Below are positions 23,806 to 36,098 of a stretch of 64,000 nucleotides of DNA, piece by piece; the stretch's first letter is position 1; the number at the start of each line of letters is the position of its first letter. This stretch comes from Cocos nucifera. Its lineage: Eukaryota > Streptophyta > Magnoliopsida > Arecales > Arecaceae. Both the position numbers and the translations under genes were made by a program. Under the pieces are notes generated by a model. It saw only the letters and a list, made by a program, of their open reading frames with translations. It made no database searches and had not been told where the DNA came from. The DNA lies in assembly GCA_006176705.1 (NCBI GenBank), contig QRFJ01000507.1, positions 62,001 through 126,000 of the forward strand, written 5' to 3'.

Positions 23806-24489
23806 ATGCCTTCAAAAAAGGCAACTACTAGAAGATCTACCACTTCTGCCGTCAAATCTAAGATGGATCCATCCATTCCTGCTCCATCATTAGTGCTTCA
23901 ACCTCCACCTCCATCGATGGCCATGGTAGATCTAGAGCTGTTTAACCTGCTGATGCAGCGGGTTCAGGGCCACACCAAAATGGTGCAGGCCATGCGACAA
24001 CCCCTAGTGGCAGTTCCATCAGAAATCCCACCATCAGGATGTCAGAAATTGATCCCAAGGAGGAGCACTTGGGCTAGCATACCCGTCGCCTCTAGAAAGA
24101 AAAAATAAAGAGCAAAGGATCCTTGCTCGAATCATGATTCTTCTCTAGAAGGGACCTTCTCCATCTACAATCGGAAGCTTGCCAAGATCTACGATCGAGT
24201 TATCATCCTCGATGAGAAACTATGAAAGATAGACTGATGAATTGAGGAACTTTACCATGTCACTCCGATTCACCATGATGACCTCTACACCGATCACCCT
24301 TTCTCTCTTTGAATTATGCAAGAGCCCATTCCACCAAACTTCAAGCTCTTCTAATTTAAAAGCTACGATGGAACCTCTGATCCGATCGATCACTTAGAAG
24401 CCCTCCAAATCATGATGCTGCTCCATGGCATACCAGATGCCATCTTATGTCGAGCTTTTCCATCTATCTTGAAGAAAGCAGCAAGAAAC
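23806..24489 (+). pseudogene. gypsy A gag, N-terminal part (split by a copia insertion)
   Basis: The ATG at 23806 opens a basic, Ser/Thr-rich start (MPSKKATTRRSTTSAVKSK) followed by a proline-rich segment, matching the other gypsy A gag copies. An open frame of 100 codons ends at 24108. The homology then continues in other frames with stops (for example FPSILKKAARN just before the break). The copia element has inserted at 24490, duplicating GAAAC/AAAAC. The reading resumes at 40208 with the codons for the WYSTLK region. It would be inactive even without the insertion. Confidence 0.8.
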
Positions 24490-26771
24490 TGAAGGAAAAT
24501 CTTTATTTTCTGGATCAGGTTCGTTCAGATCTGATCAGATCAAGAGATATATTTCAAAAAAAAATTTCTTTGATCCAGATCAGATCAAAAATATTTTAGA
24601 TTTGATTCTTATTATTTTAGTAATTAAAATAAATTTAGATAAATTAAATTAAATTTAATTTATCTTGAAGTGGGTAATCTTATTATCCATTGATGATCCT
24701 GTAAGCAATGAAAGATTCTGGATCTAGCCACGCAAGTGCCTGGCCTCTATCGGTATCCACTCAGATTGGATCTGGAGATCCTCTTCTTCTCTATCATGTC
24801 TCCAAAAATTAGATCTGGATCTAATTTAGAGGATCTTCAAAACTTCTTTCGAAGATCAACAATTGTCCTATGCAGTAGGACAGCCTTCTAGCTTTCAGTC
24901 GCCTTTCTCTCGTCTAGATTGCACCAACCAAGGTCCAAAGCACTTTAGACATGGAGAGGAGAGGGAGAAGGTGTGTTTGGCATGGAGGAAGAGGGGAGAG
25001 GAGGCCTTGCAGCATGGGAATTGAATTCTTTTCCAATGCTTTTTGAGTTGGGCGTAGGGTCTTATTTATAGACTGTCTGTGATCCAACTCCTCTCCTTCC
25101 CAACCAATCACAACTCTTTGTAAAATCAGATCTAAATATGATTGGTGGAAATAGAATTCCCTGGATTCCTCCTTAGAAGGTGCCTAAGATCAGTCAAAGT
25201 TGGTTCTTAGGAGAACTCTAATTGAAATCCAAAAAGGAGATGGAGTCCCTATCCAACAGGGACTCCTTGGCGCCTCCAACTTGGGCACACGCCAAGGGTG
25301 GCGTGCGCCCTCCTCCTTGCTTATCAGGTTCTGGTAGGGGGACAAGCCCCCACCAGCTCTCCAATAGGTGCATGACACATGGACAAAAGTCAAAGTATCA
25401 ATGGTCAACATTTGACCAGTCAAAGGTCAACTTTTGACCAAAGTCAAAGGACGAGAAATGGCAGGTGACCAAAAATGGCAGGTAATGTCTTACAAAATAA
25501 GACAACCTTTTCTGACTTGGACAAGCTCCAGTCAGACCAAAGTGAAGGCCTCTGATTGAGCACAAACTCCTTTGGCTCAGTCAGGACAACTATTTATGAT
25601 AGTAAAAGAAGAACGTTAGGTTCAATCGAGTGCTAGCACGATTTTCTTGAACCTAATTGAATCTCATTCAGATCAATTGAACTGGATCAGTTCAATTGAT
25701 GATCACCAGATTCAAACCCTTGTTTGTGTGACCCAGTTAGGTTCAGTTCTGTATGGTAATGGGATATGTCATGATCTCTATCATCGACATCATCGAAACT
25801 CCTTTCGATGGATCAGAACTCTTCTGATTCGAACAGCTAGAATGATCGATCATCTAAATCATTCTAATTGCTCCCAAAATCCACCAGTGACACCTAGCAG
25901 TATATGGTGGCAACCCATCAGAGCTGAATGCGAACCTCTTGGTGCAGCTACCTGTGTGATTAAGTTCTTCTATCTTGAGCCCCGATCAGATTAGGGTTAA
26001 GGTGAACTCGTCAAACCCTAGTTTCTGTCATATGATGTAATCATTCGATTCAAGTCCGATGTGAAAAACTAAATAGAAACTCTTTCTATTATTTCACTCT
26101 GCCATGGCCATGGGCTTCTGGACTTGATTCTCATGATCATCATAGGGCTGCTCCTCTACCACCGAGGTAGATAGATTCCATCTTGATGCTATCCAGTTCC
26201 TACAATGAACATGCTATAGCCAACATACACCTCAGGGTTTCGAATGGCTAGGAGATCGAGTAATGGTGTAGTCAAACTATAACACCCTCAAGGTGAACTG
26301 CCGATGCACCTCAGGTCAAAGAATCAGACACACTACTGCAGCATCGAGTCAGTCATTGACGAGAAGGTAGACTTCCTAATGACTACTCGAGGTGGTCACG
26401 CTCAGTGCCCTCGTTCTCTAACGAGTACCTGTACTCTCGCTCCGGTGTCTCCACACCATAGACTCAAGACTCATCTACTAAAGAGAAGTGATTGTACACC
26501 AACCTTCCGGATCAATCACCATCCTCGTGATGATCCTATGGTCGGGAGCATTTTATGAGTTAATAATGATTATTCATGTCTTAAATTTTCAACTCTTGAA
26601 AATATGAATTATCATTACCATTAACTCAAAGGATGTATCACAGACACTAAATACACATATGTGATAGAAAATAATCCATTTTATTGATATTAGTCAAAAT
26701 TATAATTTTGCCCCTAGAAGTGTATTACAAGTGTCAGCCAATTCTGGCTTCTAGGGCACATATATCTAACA
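24490..26771 (-). repeat. 3' LTR of copia B (2282 bp)
   Basis: On the minus strand it runs from TGTTAGATATATGTGCC at 26771 to TTTTCCTTCA at 24490. A purine-rich AAGTGGAAGAT, the polypurine tract, precedes it at 26772-26782. It is close to the 5' LTR over 25500-26771 but visibly more diverged over 24490-25150. Confidence 0.95.
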
Positions 26772-26833
26772 ATCTTCCACTTATCCTAAAGCCAATTGGC
26801 TACAAGTCTAAGTCCCATCTTCTTAAGATGGGC

Positions 26834-28357
26834 TTAGATCTTTTGCTGGTCCAATGGCTTTGTAAGTGGGTCTGCCACATTATCTACGGAGTTGACTCTC
26901 TTGACCTTGACATAACCCTTCTCGAGGTAATCGTGGATGAGGTGGTATCGCCGCTCAATGTGCTTGAATTTCTGATGAGATCTCGACTCCTTAGCAAGGG
27001 CTATGGCGCTATTATTGTCACAATATAGAGGAATGACATCTGATGGCATTACTCCAATTTCTACAGCAAACTTCTTATACCAGAATGCTTCCTTCGCAGC
27101 CTCTGATGCAGCGATATATTCTACTTCCATGGTGGAATCTGCTATCACCGTTTGCTTAGAACTCTTTCAGCTGATAGCACCACTATTGCACACAAACAGA
27201 CTCCCAGATGTCGACTTTCGATCATCTATATTGGACATAAAATCTGAGTCTATGTATCCCTGAACTTGGAGTTCTCCATTACCAAAGACCAACATCATAT
27301 CCTTAGTTCTTCTCAAGTACTTAAGGATACATTTCATAGAAGTCCAGTGTTCTTCACCTGGATTTGACTGATATCTACTTGTGACACTCACAGCATAGGC
27401 TATATCAGATCGTGTACATAGCATGGCATACATGAGGCTCCCTATTGCAGAAGCATAAGGGATCTTGCTCATGCGTTCTATTTCTTTAGGTGTGCTAGGG
27501 CACATCTTCTTGGAAAGATAAGTACCATGTCTAAAAGGTATTAATCCCCTCTTAGAGTTTTTCATACTAAACCTCTTTAGTACTTTCTCTATGTGCATCT
27601 TCTATGAAAGTCCTAGCATCCTATTCGGTCTATCCCTATAGATCTTAATTCCTAGAATAAAGGATACTTCGCCTAGCTCTTTCATAGAGAATTCCTTGGA
27701 CAACCATATTTTGATTGTTGTTAACATAGAAATATCATTCCCAATAAGGAGGATGTCATCCACGTACAATACGAGGAAGACAATAGTGCTCCCACTGACC
27801 CTTTTGAAGACACATGGTTCCTCTTCATTTTTTATGAAACCAAACATTTTGATCACATCATTGAAATGAGTGTTCCAGCTCTGAGATGCTTGCTTAAGTC
27901 CATATACGGACCTTTGCAGCTTGCAAATCTTGTGATCAGTATCACTGGATGTGAAACCTAGCGGTTGTTCCATATAGATATCTTCCTCAAGATATCCATT
28001 CAAGAACGTCATTTTCACGTCCATTTGCCATATTTCATAATCGAAATAGGCTGCAACGGCAAGCAATGTACGGATGGATTTTAGCATAGCCACTGAGAAA
28101 AAGGTATCCTGATAGTCAATGCCTTCGCGTTGACTATAACCTTTTACCACTAGTCTAGCCTTAAATGTCTCCACATTCTCATATGCACCTATCTTTCTTT
28201 TGAAGATCTATTTACATCCAATATGTACTATACCTTCTGGTGGATCTACCAAGGTCCAGACTTGATTTAAGTGCATCGAGTCAATTTCTGACTGCATTGC
28301 CTCTAGCCATTTCTTAGAGTCGATATCTGATATCGCCTCATTGTAGATTTTAGGATC
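26834..28357 (-). pseudogene. copia B reverse transcriptase and RNase H
   Basis: The minus-strand reading gives the copia RT: a KARLVVKGYSQREGIDYQDTF segment (about 28165), QMDVKMTFLNGYLEEDIYMEQP, the catalytic YVDDILLIG, and later a KYLRRTKDMML segment. RNase H follows, with ADSTMEVEYIAASEAAKEA and a DNNSAIALA catalytic-region motif. It closes with NVADPLTKPL, the usual copia C-terminus. In-frame stops break it at about 27600 and 27165, and another lies near 28200. RT and RNase H would copy the element's RNA into DNA. The upstream part of the polyprotein lies beyond the nested gypsy at 33721 onward. Confidence 0.9.
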
Positions 28358-28362
28358 ATCAC

Positions 28363-29391
28363 TGTTGACGCAGAATCTGGTAGTCGTTAGAATCTGCTGG
28401 AGTGGAGGCCAATGAGGTCGCCATCGGGGACCTACAAAATAAAGTCCTATTCGAAGCCGGTGGGGAGTGGCTCCGGTAGGACCCTCCGACGATCAAGTCA
28501 GCTTCAGTCAACAAGAATGGAGTGCTCAGTATGGAGTTCGGTAGAGTTTAGAGGAGGAGAGAAGGGTTTTCAGAACCTGGCGTAAGTGTATCCAAAGGAT
28601 CCTTTTTATAGAAGGAGCTTGTTGTAACTGCCTTGATTAATGATTGTCGTAACTATCTTGATCAATGTCGATCATTATTGACTTGATAAATACCGATCGT
28701 TATTGACTCAATAAATGTCGATCGTTATTATCGTGTAACCGTAGTGGGATCGCTTGTAGGAATCCATTATAAGAAGTTCGGCTTTCATGAAAGTTCGGTA
28801 ATTGAGAAGTTCGATCGCTGAAGGAGTCCGCAAGGAGTCCGACTTTCGTAGAAGTTCGTTCATTGAAGGAGTCCGACTTTCATAGAAGTCCATTCGTTGA
28901 AGGAGTCCGCAAGGGGTTCGACTTTCGTAGAAGCCCGACCGCTGGAGGAGTCCGTAAGGAGTTCGACTTTCATAGAAGCCCGATCGCTGGAGGATTCCAT
29001 AAGGAGTCCGACTTCCATGGAAGCTCGATCGCTGGTGGAGTTCGCAAGGAGTCCGACTTTCGTAGAAGCCCGATCAGAGAGGAAGCTTGGAGGGAGTTTG
29101 ACTCCCGTAGGCACTTAGCTGTAATGATACGGAGAGAGTTCGGCTCTTGCGGGAGTCTAACTGAAGCTCGGCGATTGGGGAGTCAGAAAGAGTTCGGCTG
29201 CTAAGTGGCTCGGCTAAGGCTCGTCTGCTGAGAAGTTCGACCGTTGGGAGTCCGAAGCTCGACCGCTTAGCAGTTCGATTGGCTGCAATAATTTGACCAA
29301 GACCCATCCGCCGAAGTTCTTCCGTGGCTACTGGCCGCATCAGGCTGAGCACCGAACTTGATGTTGGCAGGAGCGGGGTTTATCCCCAACA
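28363..29391 (-). repeat. 3' LTR of the nested gypsy (1029 bp)
   Basis: It runs from TGTTGGGGATAAACCCC at 29391 to GTCAACA at 28363 on the minus strand. It contains about six of the family's 45-bp units (28780-29080). It is clearly diverged from the 5' LTR at 32676-33715 over the first 150 bases compared. Confidence 0.9.
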
Positions 29392-30790
29392 CTAGCCCCC
29401 CCACTTTTGAGTTTGAAACTCGAAGGAAGGGAGTGCAGAAAAGGCGACTGTCGAAGTCTTCTTCCGAGCTCCGTGCTTGTTCAGATCGAAGCTCGAGGGA
29501 GATTTCATCTTCGACTAAAATTGATGTTGAAGTTGAAGCCCGGGGGAGATCCCATCTCCAATCGAGGTTAAGGTAGGCCTCATCTCCTGCGATCGAGGTC
29601 GGAGGTTGAGCTTATCGGGGGCGACATTGTCTCCTACAGCCGAGGTTGATATGGGCACTTGGGAGAGATCTGATCTCAAGATGAGGTTGAAGTTGACGCT
29701 CTTCAGCCGAGGTTGACACGGTCACTCAGGAGAGATCCTATCTCTCATCGAGGTCAAAGTTGACGCTCTCCAGCCGAGGTTGGCCCAGTCACTCGGGGGA
29801 GATCTTATTTGACCGAGTTTGATAGGATCGCTCGGGAGAGATCTCATCTCTAGCCGAGGTTGACTCGATCGCTCGGGAGAGATCTTATCTCTGGCCGAAG
29901 TCATTTCTCGGAAGAGATCTTATCTCTGGCCGAGGTTGTCAGCAGTCGCTTGGGAGAGATCTTATCTCTGATCGACGTCGCTTCTTGGGAGAGATCTTAT
30001 CTCTAGCCGAACTTCTCGAGAGAGATCTTATCTCTAGCCGAGGTGGTCGCTCGGGAGAGATCTTATCTCTGGCCGAAGTTGCTTCTCGGGAGAGATCTTA
30101 TCTCTGGCCGAAGGTTGTCAGCAGTCGCTCGGGAGAGATCTTATCTCTGGTTGATGTCGCTTCTTGGGAGAGATCTTATCTCTGACCGAACTTCTCGGGA
30201 GAGATCTTATCTCTAACCGAGGTGGTCGCTCGGGAGAGATCTTATCTCTGGCCGAAGTTGCTTCTCGAGAGAGATCTTATCTCTGGCCGAAGTTGTCAGC
30301 AGTCGCTCGGAGAGATCTTATCTCTGACCGAAGTGGTCGCTCGGGAGAGATCTTATCTTTGGCCGAGGTTGCTTCTTGGGAGAGATCTTATCTCTGGTCG
30401 AAGTTGTCAGCAGTCACTCGGGAGAGATCTTATCTCTGGCCAAAGTGGTCGCTCGAGGAGAGATCTTATCTCTGACCGAGGTTGCTTCTCGAAATCGAAG
30501 TCGCTTCTTGGGAGAGATCTTATCTCTGGTCGAACTTCTCGGGAGAGATCTTATCTCTAGCCAAGGTGGTCGCTTGGAAGAGATCTTATCTCTGGCCGAG
30601 GTTGCTTCTCAGGAGAGATCTTATCTCTGGCCGAAGTCGCTTCTCGGGAGAGATCTTATCTCTGACCGAACTTCTTGGGAGAGATCTTATCTCTGGCCGA
30701 GGTTGCCTCTCGGGAGAGATCTTATCTCCGACCGAGGTTGATGGTCTTTGGCCTGCTCGTGTTAGGATGAGGTCTTCCTCCTGTTCCTAA
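29392..30790 (-). repeat. 3' internal array with GAGAGATCTTATCTCT core, units of about 31-60 bp
   Basis: Between about 29640 and 30740 the core GAGAGATCTTATCTCT (plus strand) recurs roughly 35 times. Spacing varies, for example 35-43 bases at 30019-30133. Variants CTTCTCGG, GGTGGTCGC and GTTGTCAGCAGTCGC alternate, so there is higher-order structure. The core is an interrupted palindrome. The same core, reverse complemented, lies in the 63-bp units of the plus-strand gypsy. Confidence 0.85.
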
Positions 30791-31079
30791 CACGGCGACT
30801 ATTGACTGCTTCTTTCCTTATCATTACATAGTTTTGGCACCCAAAAATAATATACTGTTGAAAGGGAAGAACTTTATTGAAAGGAAGTTACTGGCAATGT
30901 ATTCCTGAATTCTTTGTGATTCACGGTCGTGGTAACGTTGTTCCTCCGCGCTTCTTCATGCGAACGATCTTTTCTATCTCATGCTGGCCTCCTTACTTTG
31001 GAACATGCTTCTCTTGGCTTCGACGCTAGGACCTGGGGTAACGTTGACGACGTTATGAGGCGGCCGATCTTATCATTTC
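30791..31079 (-). pseudogene. stub of the gypsy polyprotein C-terminus
   Basis: On the minus strand this aligns by eye with 41090-41330 of the plus-strand copy: a TCGAAGCCA..AGAAGC stretch, a GAGATAGAAAAGATCG stretch and a final CAATAAAGTTCTTCC..GCCAAAACTATGT segment. In that copy the same region reads as the usual integrase C-terminal GPYEIEKVVRPRTYHL. So gag is joined almost directly to the end of pol. Confidence 0.65.
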
Positions 31080-32522
31080 TTGATACGGCAGTGCCCTTCA
31101 TCGATCTTCAGGCTGGCATCGAATGAATTTATCCAACTGCCCCTTTCTAACGAGCTCCTCGATTTCATCTCAGAGCTGGATGCACTCCTCAGTGTCGTGG
31201 CCATGGTTGCGATGATAGAGACAGTACTTGCTTCGATCATGCTTGTTTGGGGGAGACCGTAACCCTTCTGGTCTTGGCAGCTGGTTCTTAACTTCAGTGA
31301 GGATCTGAGTTCGAGGAGTGTTGATGGGGACGTAGTCGCAGAATCTTTTGGAAGGAGGGCTTCTTCATGCTTCTATGTGAGTTCGAGGAGTTCGGGCCCA
31401 CCTGCTATCAGAGGGAGTCCGTGAGCGCGGCCGAACTTCATTCGGCTCTCCATTGCCTGCCAGCCGCTTCCTTAAGGCTTCCTCGTCCTTCAACTTGAAG
31501 GCTTCTTCCGCACGGGCATATCTCTCGATCCGAGCCAGCAGATCGGCGAAGTCCATAGGATACCTTTTCTCCAGAAAGAATAGCAAGTTATTTTTCTGAA
31601 GGTCGCCCTTGAGTGCGGTCATCGCGATAGACTGGTCCAAGTCCCGAACTTCCAATGCCGCGGCATTAAACTGGGTGACGTAAGCCCGAATGGATTCTCC
31701 TTGCTTCTGCTTGATGTTCATCAGGAAATTCGAATCTCGGCTCGGTCGTCGGCTACTGACAAAGTGGGCCACGAACTGTTGACTCATCTGGTCAAACGAT
31801 AAGATGGTATTTGGCTTGAGCGCTGAGTACCAGTTTCTAGCGGCCCCTTTAAGGGTAGAGGGGAAAGCCCAGCATAGGATAGCATTTGGCGCACCATGGA
31901 GCAGCATCGTTGTCCGAAAGGCTTCCAGGTGGTCGATCGGATCGGTGGTTCCATCATAGCTCTTGAACCATGGGAGCTTGAAGTTCGACGGGATCGATTC
32001 CTGCATGATTTTCTGCAAAAAAGGAGGGTTAGTGCAGATGTCATTACCACGTGAGGAGAGAGTGTGATGGAGTTCTTCGATTCGTTGGCTCATTTCTAAG
32101 AGCCTTTGATCTAGGAGATCTTCGCGGTCTCTGATCTCCAAGGTCTTCTTGCTGAATGGGTGCAAAGCTTCACCCTGGGTCGAGCCGCGGTCCGAGCAAG
32201 GGCTCTCCCTTCGTTGCCTTCCTCTTCTGGGGATTGGAGGTCGGGTAGCCCATGTCGATTGCCCCTGGACTGGACCACACAGCTCTGAAGAATTCTACAC
32301 CGATTGAGCTGGTACTGGGGCCTGCTGGTGCATGGCCTGCACCATTTGAACTACCTCAGTGAGGCCACGAACCTGCTGGACGAATAGGTTGAATTGCTCA
32401 GCGTCTACCGTGGCTATAGAGTGAGCCTGGGTCGCCGGGGCTGGAGCGGGAGCGGACGGATCCAAACAAAATCGGGCCGCGGAGGCTGTCGATCGTCGGG
32501 TGGAGGCTCTCCTGGGGGGCAT
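31080..32522 (-). pseudogene. gypsy A gag of the nested copy, nearly open
   Basis: The ATG at 32522 opens MPPRRASTRRSTASAAR and then an Ala/Pro-rich segment. One in-frame stop (about 32295-32297) separates it from a 260-codon stretch in the same frame ending at 31365. That stretch holds the retrotransposon gag domain, with PWFKSYDGTTDPIDHLEAF, LKGAARNWYSALKPNTI and EVRDLDQSIAMTALKGDLQ. After a frame change the CHHC zinc knuckle CLYHRNHGHDTEEC appears at about 31160-31210. It is the best-preserved gypsy A gag in the window, which is consistent with a late insertion. It would package RNA only if the stop were read through or a partner supplied protein. Confidence 0.85.
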
Positions 32523-32675
32523 CTTTTCTTGTTGGAAAAGAATTCGAAAGAGGAGGAAGAGAGATTTCTGGAGTGGGAAGAGAGAAATCATTGTCGAGCA
32601 CTCCTTTAAGAATAAGGGAACCACGGCTTCCTTTACGAGAGAAATCATTGCCGGGCCCTCCTTCTAGCACCAATC

Positions 32676-33715
32676 TATTGATGCAGAATCTGGTAGTCGT
32701 CAGAATCCACTGGAGTGGAGGCTGATGAGGTCGCCGTCGGAGACCTGCAAAATAAAGTCCCATTCGAAGCCAATGGGAGGTGGCTCCGGTAGGACCCTCT
32801 GACGATCAAGTCAGCTCCAGTTAATAGGAATGGAGTGTTCAGTGTAGAGTTTGGAAGAGTTTAGAGGAGGAGAGAAGGGTTTTCAGAACCTGGCGTAAGT
32901 ATATTCGGAGGATCCTTTTTATAGAGGGAGCTTGTTGTAACTGCCTTGATTAATGATTGTCGTAACTGTCCTGATCAATGTCGATCATTATTGATTTGAT
33001 AAATGCCGATCGTTATTGACTCGATAAATGCCAATCGTTATTATCGTGTAACCATAGCAGCATCGCCTGCAGAAATCCATTATAAGAAGTTTGACTTTCA
33101 TGGAAGTTCGGCCATTGAGAAGTTCGACCGCTGAAGGAATCTGCAAGGAGTCCGGCTTTCATAGAAGTCTGTCCGCTAAAGGAGTCCGCAAGGAGTCCGA
33201 CTTCCATAGAAGTCCATCTGCTGAAGGAGTCCGCAAGGGGTTCGGCTTCCGTAGAAGCCCGGCCACTAGAGGAGTCCGCAAGGAGTCTAGCTTTCATAGA
33301 AGCCCGATCGCTGGAGGATTCCGCAAGGAGTCCGACTTCCATGGAAGCCCAGTTGCTGGTGGAGTCTGCAAGGAGTCTGGCTTCTATAGAAGCCCGATCG
33401 AAGAGGAAGCTTGGAGGGAGTTCGGCTCCCATAGGTGCTTGGCTGTAACCTTGCGGAGAGAGTTTGGCTCTTGCGGGAGTCTGACTGAAGCTCGACGATT
33501 GGAGAGTTAGAAGGAGTTCAGTCGCTAAGTGGCTCGACTAAGGCTCGTCCGCTGAGGAGTTCGACCATTGGGAGTTCGAAGCTCGGCCACTTAGCAGTTC
33601 GGTTGGCTGCAATAGATCGGCCAAGATCCATCCATCGAAGTTTTTCCATGGCTACTGGCTGCATCAGGCTGGGCACCGAACTTGACTTTGGCAGGAGCGG
33701 GATTTATCCCCAACA
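32676..33715 (-). repeat. 5' LTR of the nested gypsy (1040 bp)
   Basis: It runs from TGTTGGGGATAAATCCC at 33715 to CATCAATA at 32676 on the minus strand, followed by GATTGGTGCTAGAAGG where the primer site should be. The 45-bp units lie at about 33130-33400. The tRNA used was not determined. Confidence 0.9.
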
Positions 33716-33720
33716 ATCAC

Positions 33721-34925
33721 CATGAGCACCATTGCCTACGAGGAATGTTTCCTCTACTTCCTCTAAAATAATGCCTAAGTATCTTTTAGGAGGATGGAAA
33801 ACTCTTTTCGATCTACGAGGTGGAGGAGGTAGTATTTTTATTGGCTCAACCTGATTTGGTTCCAGTTGGTCCTTAGCTCGTTGTACTTATCAGACTTTCT
33901 CATCAAGCTTAATCTGCTTTCCAATGCCACCATCTTGAATAAACTATTTTTCAAGAAAGATGGCATGTCGACTCACAATCACATTGTGGTCTTCTGGAAT
34001 GTAGAAATAGTATCCTAATGACTCTTTAGGATATCCTATGAATCGAGCTCTAAAGGACCTAAACTCTAACTTGTCCGCTTGTTGTCTTTTGACATGAGCC
34101 GGACAACCCCAAATTCTGAGATGACTCAGACTTGGTTTCTTACCGTGCCATATCTCATACGGTGTGGTAGGAATGGTCTTTAGAGGGAAACCCTATTCAG
34201 TAGATAAATTGAAGTTAACAATGAGTGTCCCCAAAAAAAATCAGGAAGGTCTGTGAAGCTCATCATGGATCGGACCATATCCAATAGAGTCCGATTTCTC
34301 CATTCTGAAATCCCCGTTGAGTTGAGGTGTTCCTGGTGGAGTCCATTGAGAGACTATGCCATTTTTCCTTTAGATAGTCTAGGAATTCTCGGCTAAGGTA
34401 TTCACCTCCTCGATCTGATCGAAGAACCTTAATGGGTTTTTCAGTTTATTTTTCTACTTCATGTCTGAATTCTTTGAACTTTTCAAAAGCTTCAGACTTG
34501 TGTCTCATAAGATACACATACCCATACCTAGACAGATCATCGGTAAAGGTAATGAAGTAGACAAAATTGCCTCTAGCCGGCACATCAAATGGGCCGCACA
34601 CATCAGTATGTACTAGGGCAAGGAGATCTGTGGCCCTCTCCCCATGTCCAACAAAAGGGAGTTTAGTCATTTTGCCTTGAAGACAAGATTCACAAGTTGG
34701 ATATGACTCGAAAGTCAATGGACTCAATAGCCCATTTTTCTCCAATTTGTTGATCCTATCTTCTGCTATATGACCTAATCTCAGGTGCCATAGATATCTA
34801 TCGTTTGGACTATCCCTAGGTCGTTTGGCATTCACGTTTTGCTCGATAGTTAGAACATGTACATCAATATGTAGCTGATAAAGATCCATTAATAAGGAAA
34901 CCATTTGCAATTTTATTTCTTTCAT
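33721..34925 (-). pseudogene. copia B GAG-pre-integrase and integrase
   Basis: On the minus strand a 159-codon open stretch (34925-34446) carries the GAG-pre-integrase zinc-type motif, LWHLRLGHIAEDRIN then CESCLQGKMTKLPF. The start of the integrase core follows, with DLLALVHTDVCGPF (first catalytic aspartate) and FITFTDDLSRYGYVYL. Beyond 34446 the core continues through RSDRGGEY (second aspartate region) and a WGCPAHVKRQQADKLEFRS segment, with stops and small indels. It ends at the gypsy insertion at 33720. Integrase would insert the element's DNA copy. The gene is inactive in this copy. Confidence 0.85.
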
Positions 34926-35484
34926 AAAGAATGTTACAATGGTCCTTAAAGAAGGTAATCACATAGCCTTCTAGTGCTAAGCATGAAACAGAAATCAAAT
35001 TCCTGCTAGCTGCAGGCACATAATAACAGTCTTTCAAAACTAAGTCTAAACCAGATGGTAATCGAAGAGGGTATGTTCCCATGGCTACTGCAGCAACTCT
35101 TGCTCCATTACCGATGCGTAGGATCATGTCTCCATCCCTCAGCCTCCTGCTATCCTCAAGACCCTGCATGGAAGTGCACAGATGAGCACTAGAACCAGAG
35201 TCAAGCACCCAACTGGATGCAGAAGAAACCATAAGGTTAGACTCAATAACGAGCATACCTCCAGAAGGACCTTCCTTCTTGTTCTTCAGGGTGGCCAGGT
35301 AAGTAGGGCAGTTCCGCTTTCCAATGGCCGTCGCTGTTGCAATGGAAACACTTTCCTTTGACATCGGCCTTCTTTCTTCGGCTCTGCCTTCTTCTTCTTT
35401 GATCCTTCCATCCTTTTGCTTTTTCACAGACTTCTTTTTCTTTCCATAAGACTTTTCTTTTGGAAGAAGTCCATTCCATAGCAA
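34864..35484 (-). pseudogene. copia B protease region
   Basis: An open stretch of about 200 codons on the minus strand contains SSWVLDSGSSAHLCTS, the copia aspartic protease active site (D-S-G). Downstream lie LRIGNGARVAAVAMGTYPL and LKDCYYVPAASRNLISVS, the usual spacer before the pre-integrase domain. Its upstream part overlaps the gag zinc knuckle in a different frame. The knuckle reads CFHCNSDGHWK in the frame of 35509-35243, but its end (KRNCPTYL) is in this frame. A single-base frameshift therefore lies inside the knuckle. Confidence 0.85.
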
Positions 35485-35516
35485 GAACTGAGCCTTTAGA
35501 ACCTTTCATAGAAAGC

Positions 35517-36098
35517 TCAGCGGTGAACCAGCATATTCATTAATTCGGCCAAGGAATTTTGAAGTTTATGCATGTGGTAATTCATGATGAATTGCCCATA
35601 TGCATCAGTCAAGGATTGCAGAATAATATCATTCTGCAGATCCAAGTCTAACTTCACACCGAGCTTCTCAAGCTCTTCCATGTCCTTGATCATCATCAGA
35701 CAGTGATCTTGGACTGACTGCCCATCACGCATCTTAGCCTTAAAAAGTCATTTCGTGACTTGATATTTGGCTGCGCGACTCTGTTCACCAAACATCTCCT
35801 GCAGGTGAGCCAACATTTGGCGAGCAGTCCCGATATCTTCATGTTGGCGCTGGAGCTCATCAGACATCGAGCCCAACATGTAATATCTGGCCTTATTATC
35901 TTCGTCTATCCATTTTTTCAGAGACGCTCTCTGTTCAGTGGATGGACGGGCTGGTAAGGTGGGAGGGTCCTGGTCCAATACATGGGTTAACTTCTCAGAA
36001 CCCAAAATAATTTTGTAGTTCCTGAGCCAATCTTTATAATTGGGTCCAGTCAGTCTATGTGTGTCCAGGATACGTGCCAATGGGTTGGACGCAGACAT
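35517..36098 (-). pseudogene. copia B gag
   Basis: The ATG at 36098 (MSASNPLARILDTHRLTGPN) begins a copia gag of the UBN2 type, with NYKDWLRNYKIIL and a later MIKDMEELEKLGVKLD segment. One in-frame TGA at about 35748 splits it into 117 and about 71 codons in the same frame. A further stop at about 35517 precedes the basic linker and the damaged zinc knuckle at about 35360. The length up to the knuckle is normal for the family. The upstream in-frame extension to 36116 lacks a better ATG. Confidence 0.85.

Larger units (their letters stand above)
28363..33715 (-). mobile_element. gypsy family A gag-only derivative, complete, 5.35 kb
   Basis: On the minus strand it comprises a 5' LTR (33715-32676), gag (32522-31080), a short C-terminal polyprotein stub, a repeat-rich 3' region (30790-29392) and a 3' LTR (29391-28363). 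ATCAC flanks it exactly on both sides (28358-28362 and 33716-33720). Its ends are TGTTGGGG and GTCAACA. Pol is missing. It has inserted in the copia polyprotein between integrase and RT, and the copia frame (GDDPKIYNEAIS) is restored when it is removed. Confidence 0.95.

Noticed and set aside
26304..26558. 84-codon frame (MHLRSKNQTHYCS) present in three copies, also at 14478-14732 and 39746-39994
   Set aside because: It is conserved only because the copia B LTRs are themselves highly similar. No domain or independent evidence of coding was found.
29985..30790. Overlapping frames of RDLISGR and GEILSLAEV type repeats
   Set aside because: These translate the GAGAGATCTTATCTCT array in several frames. 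They are not a protein family.
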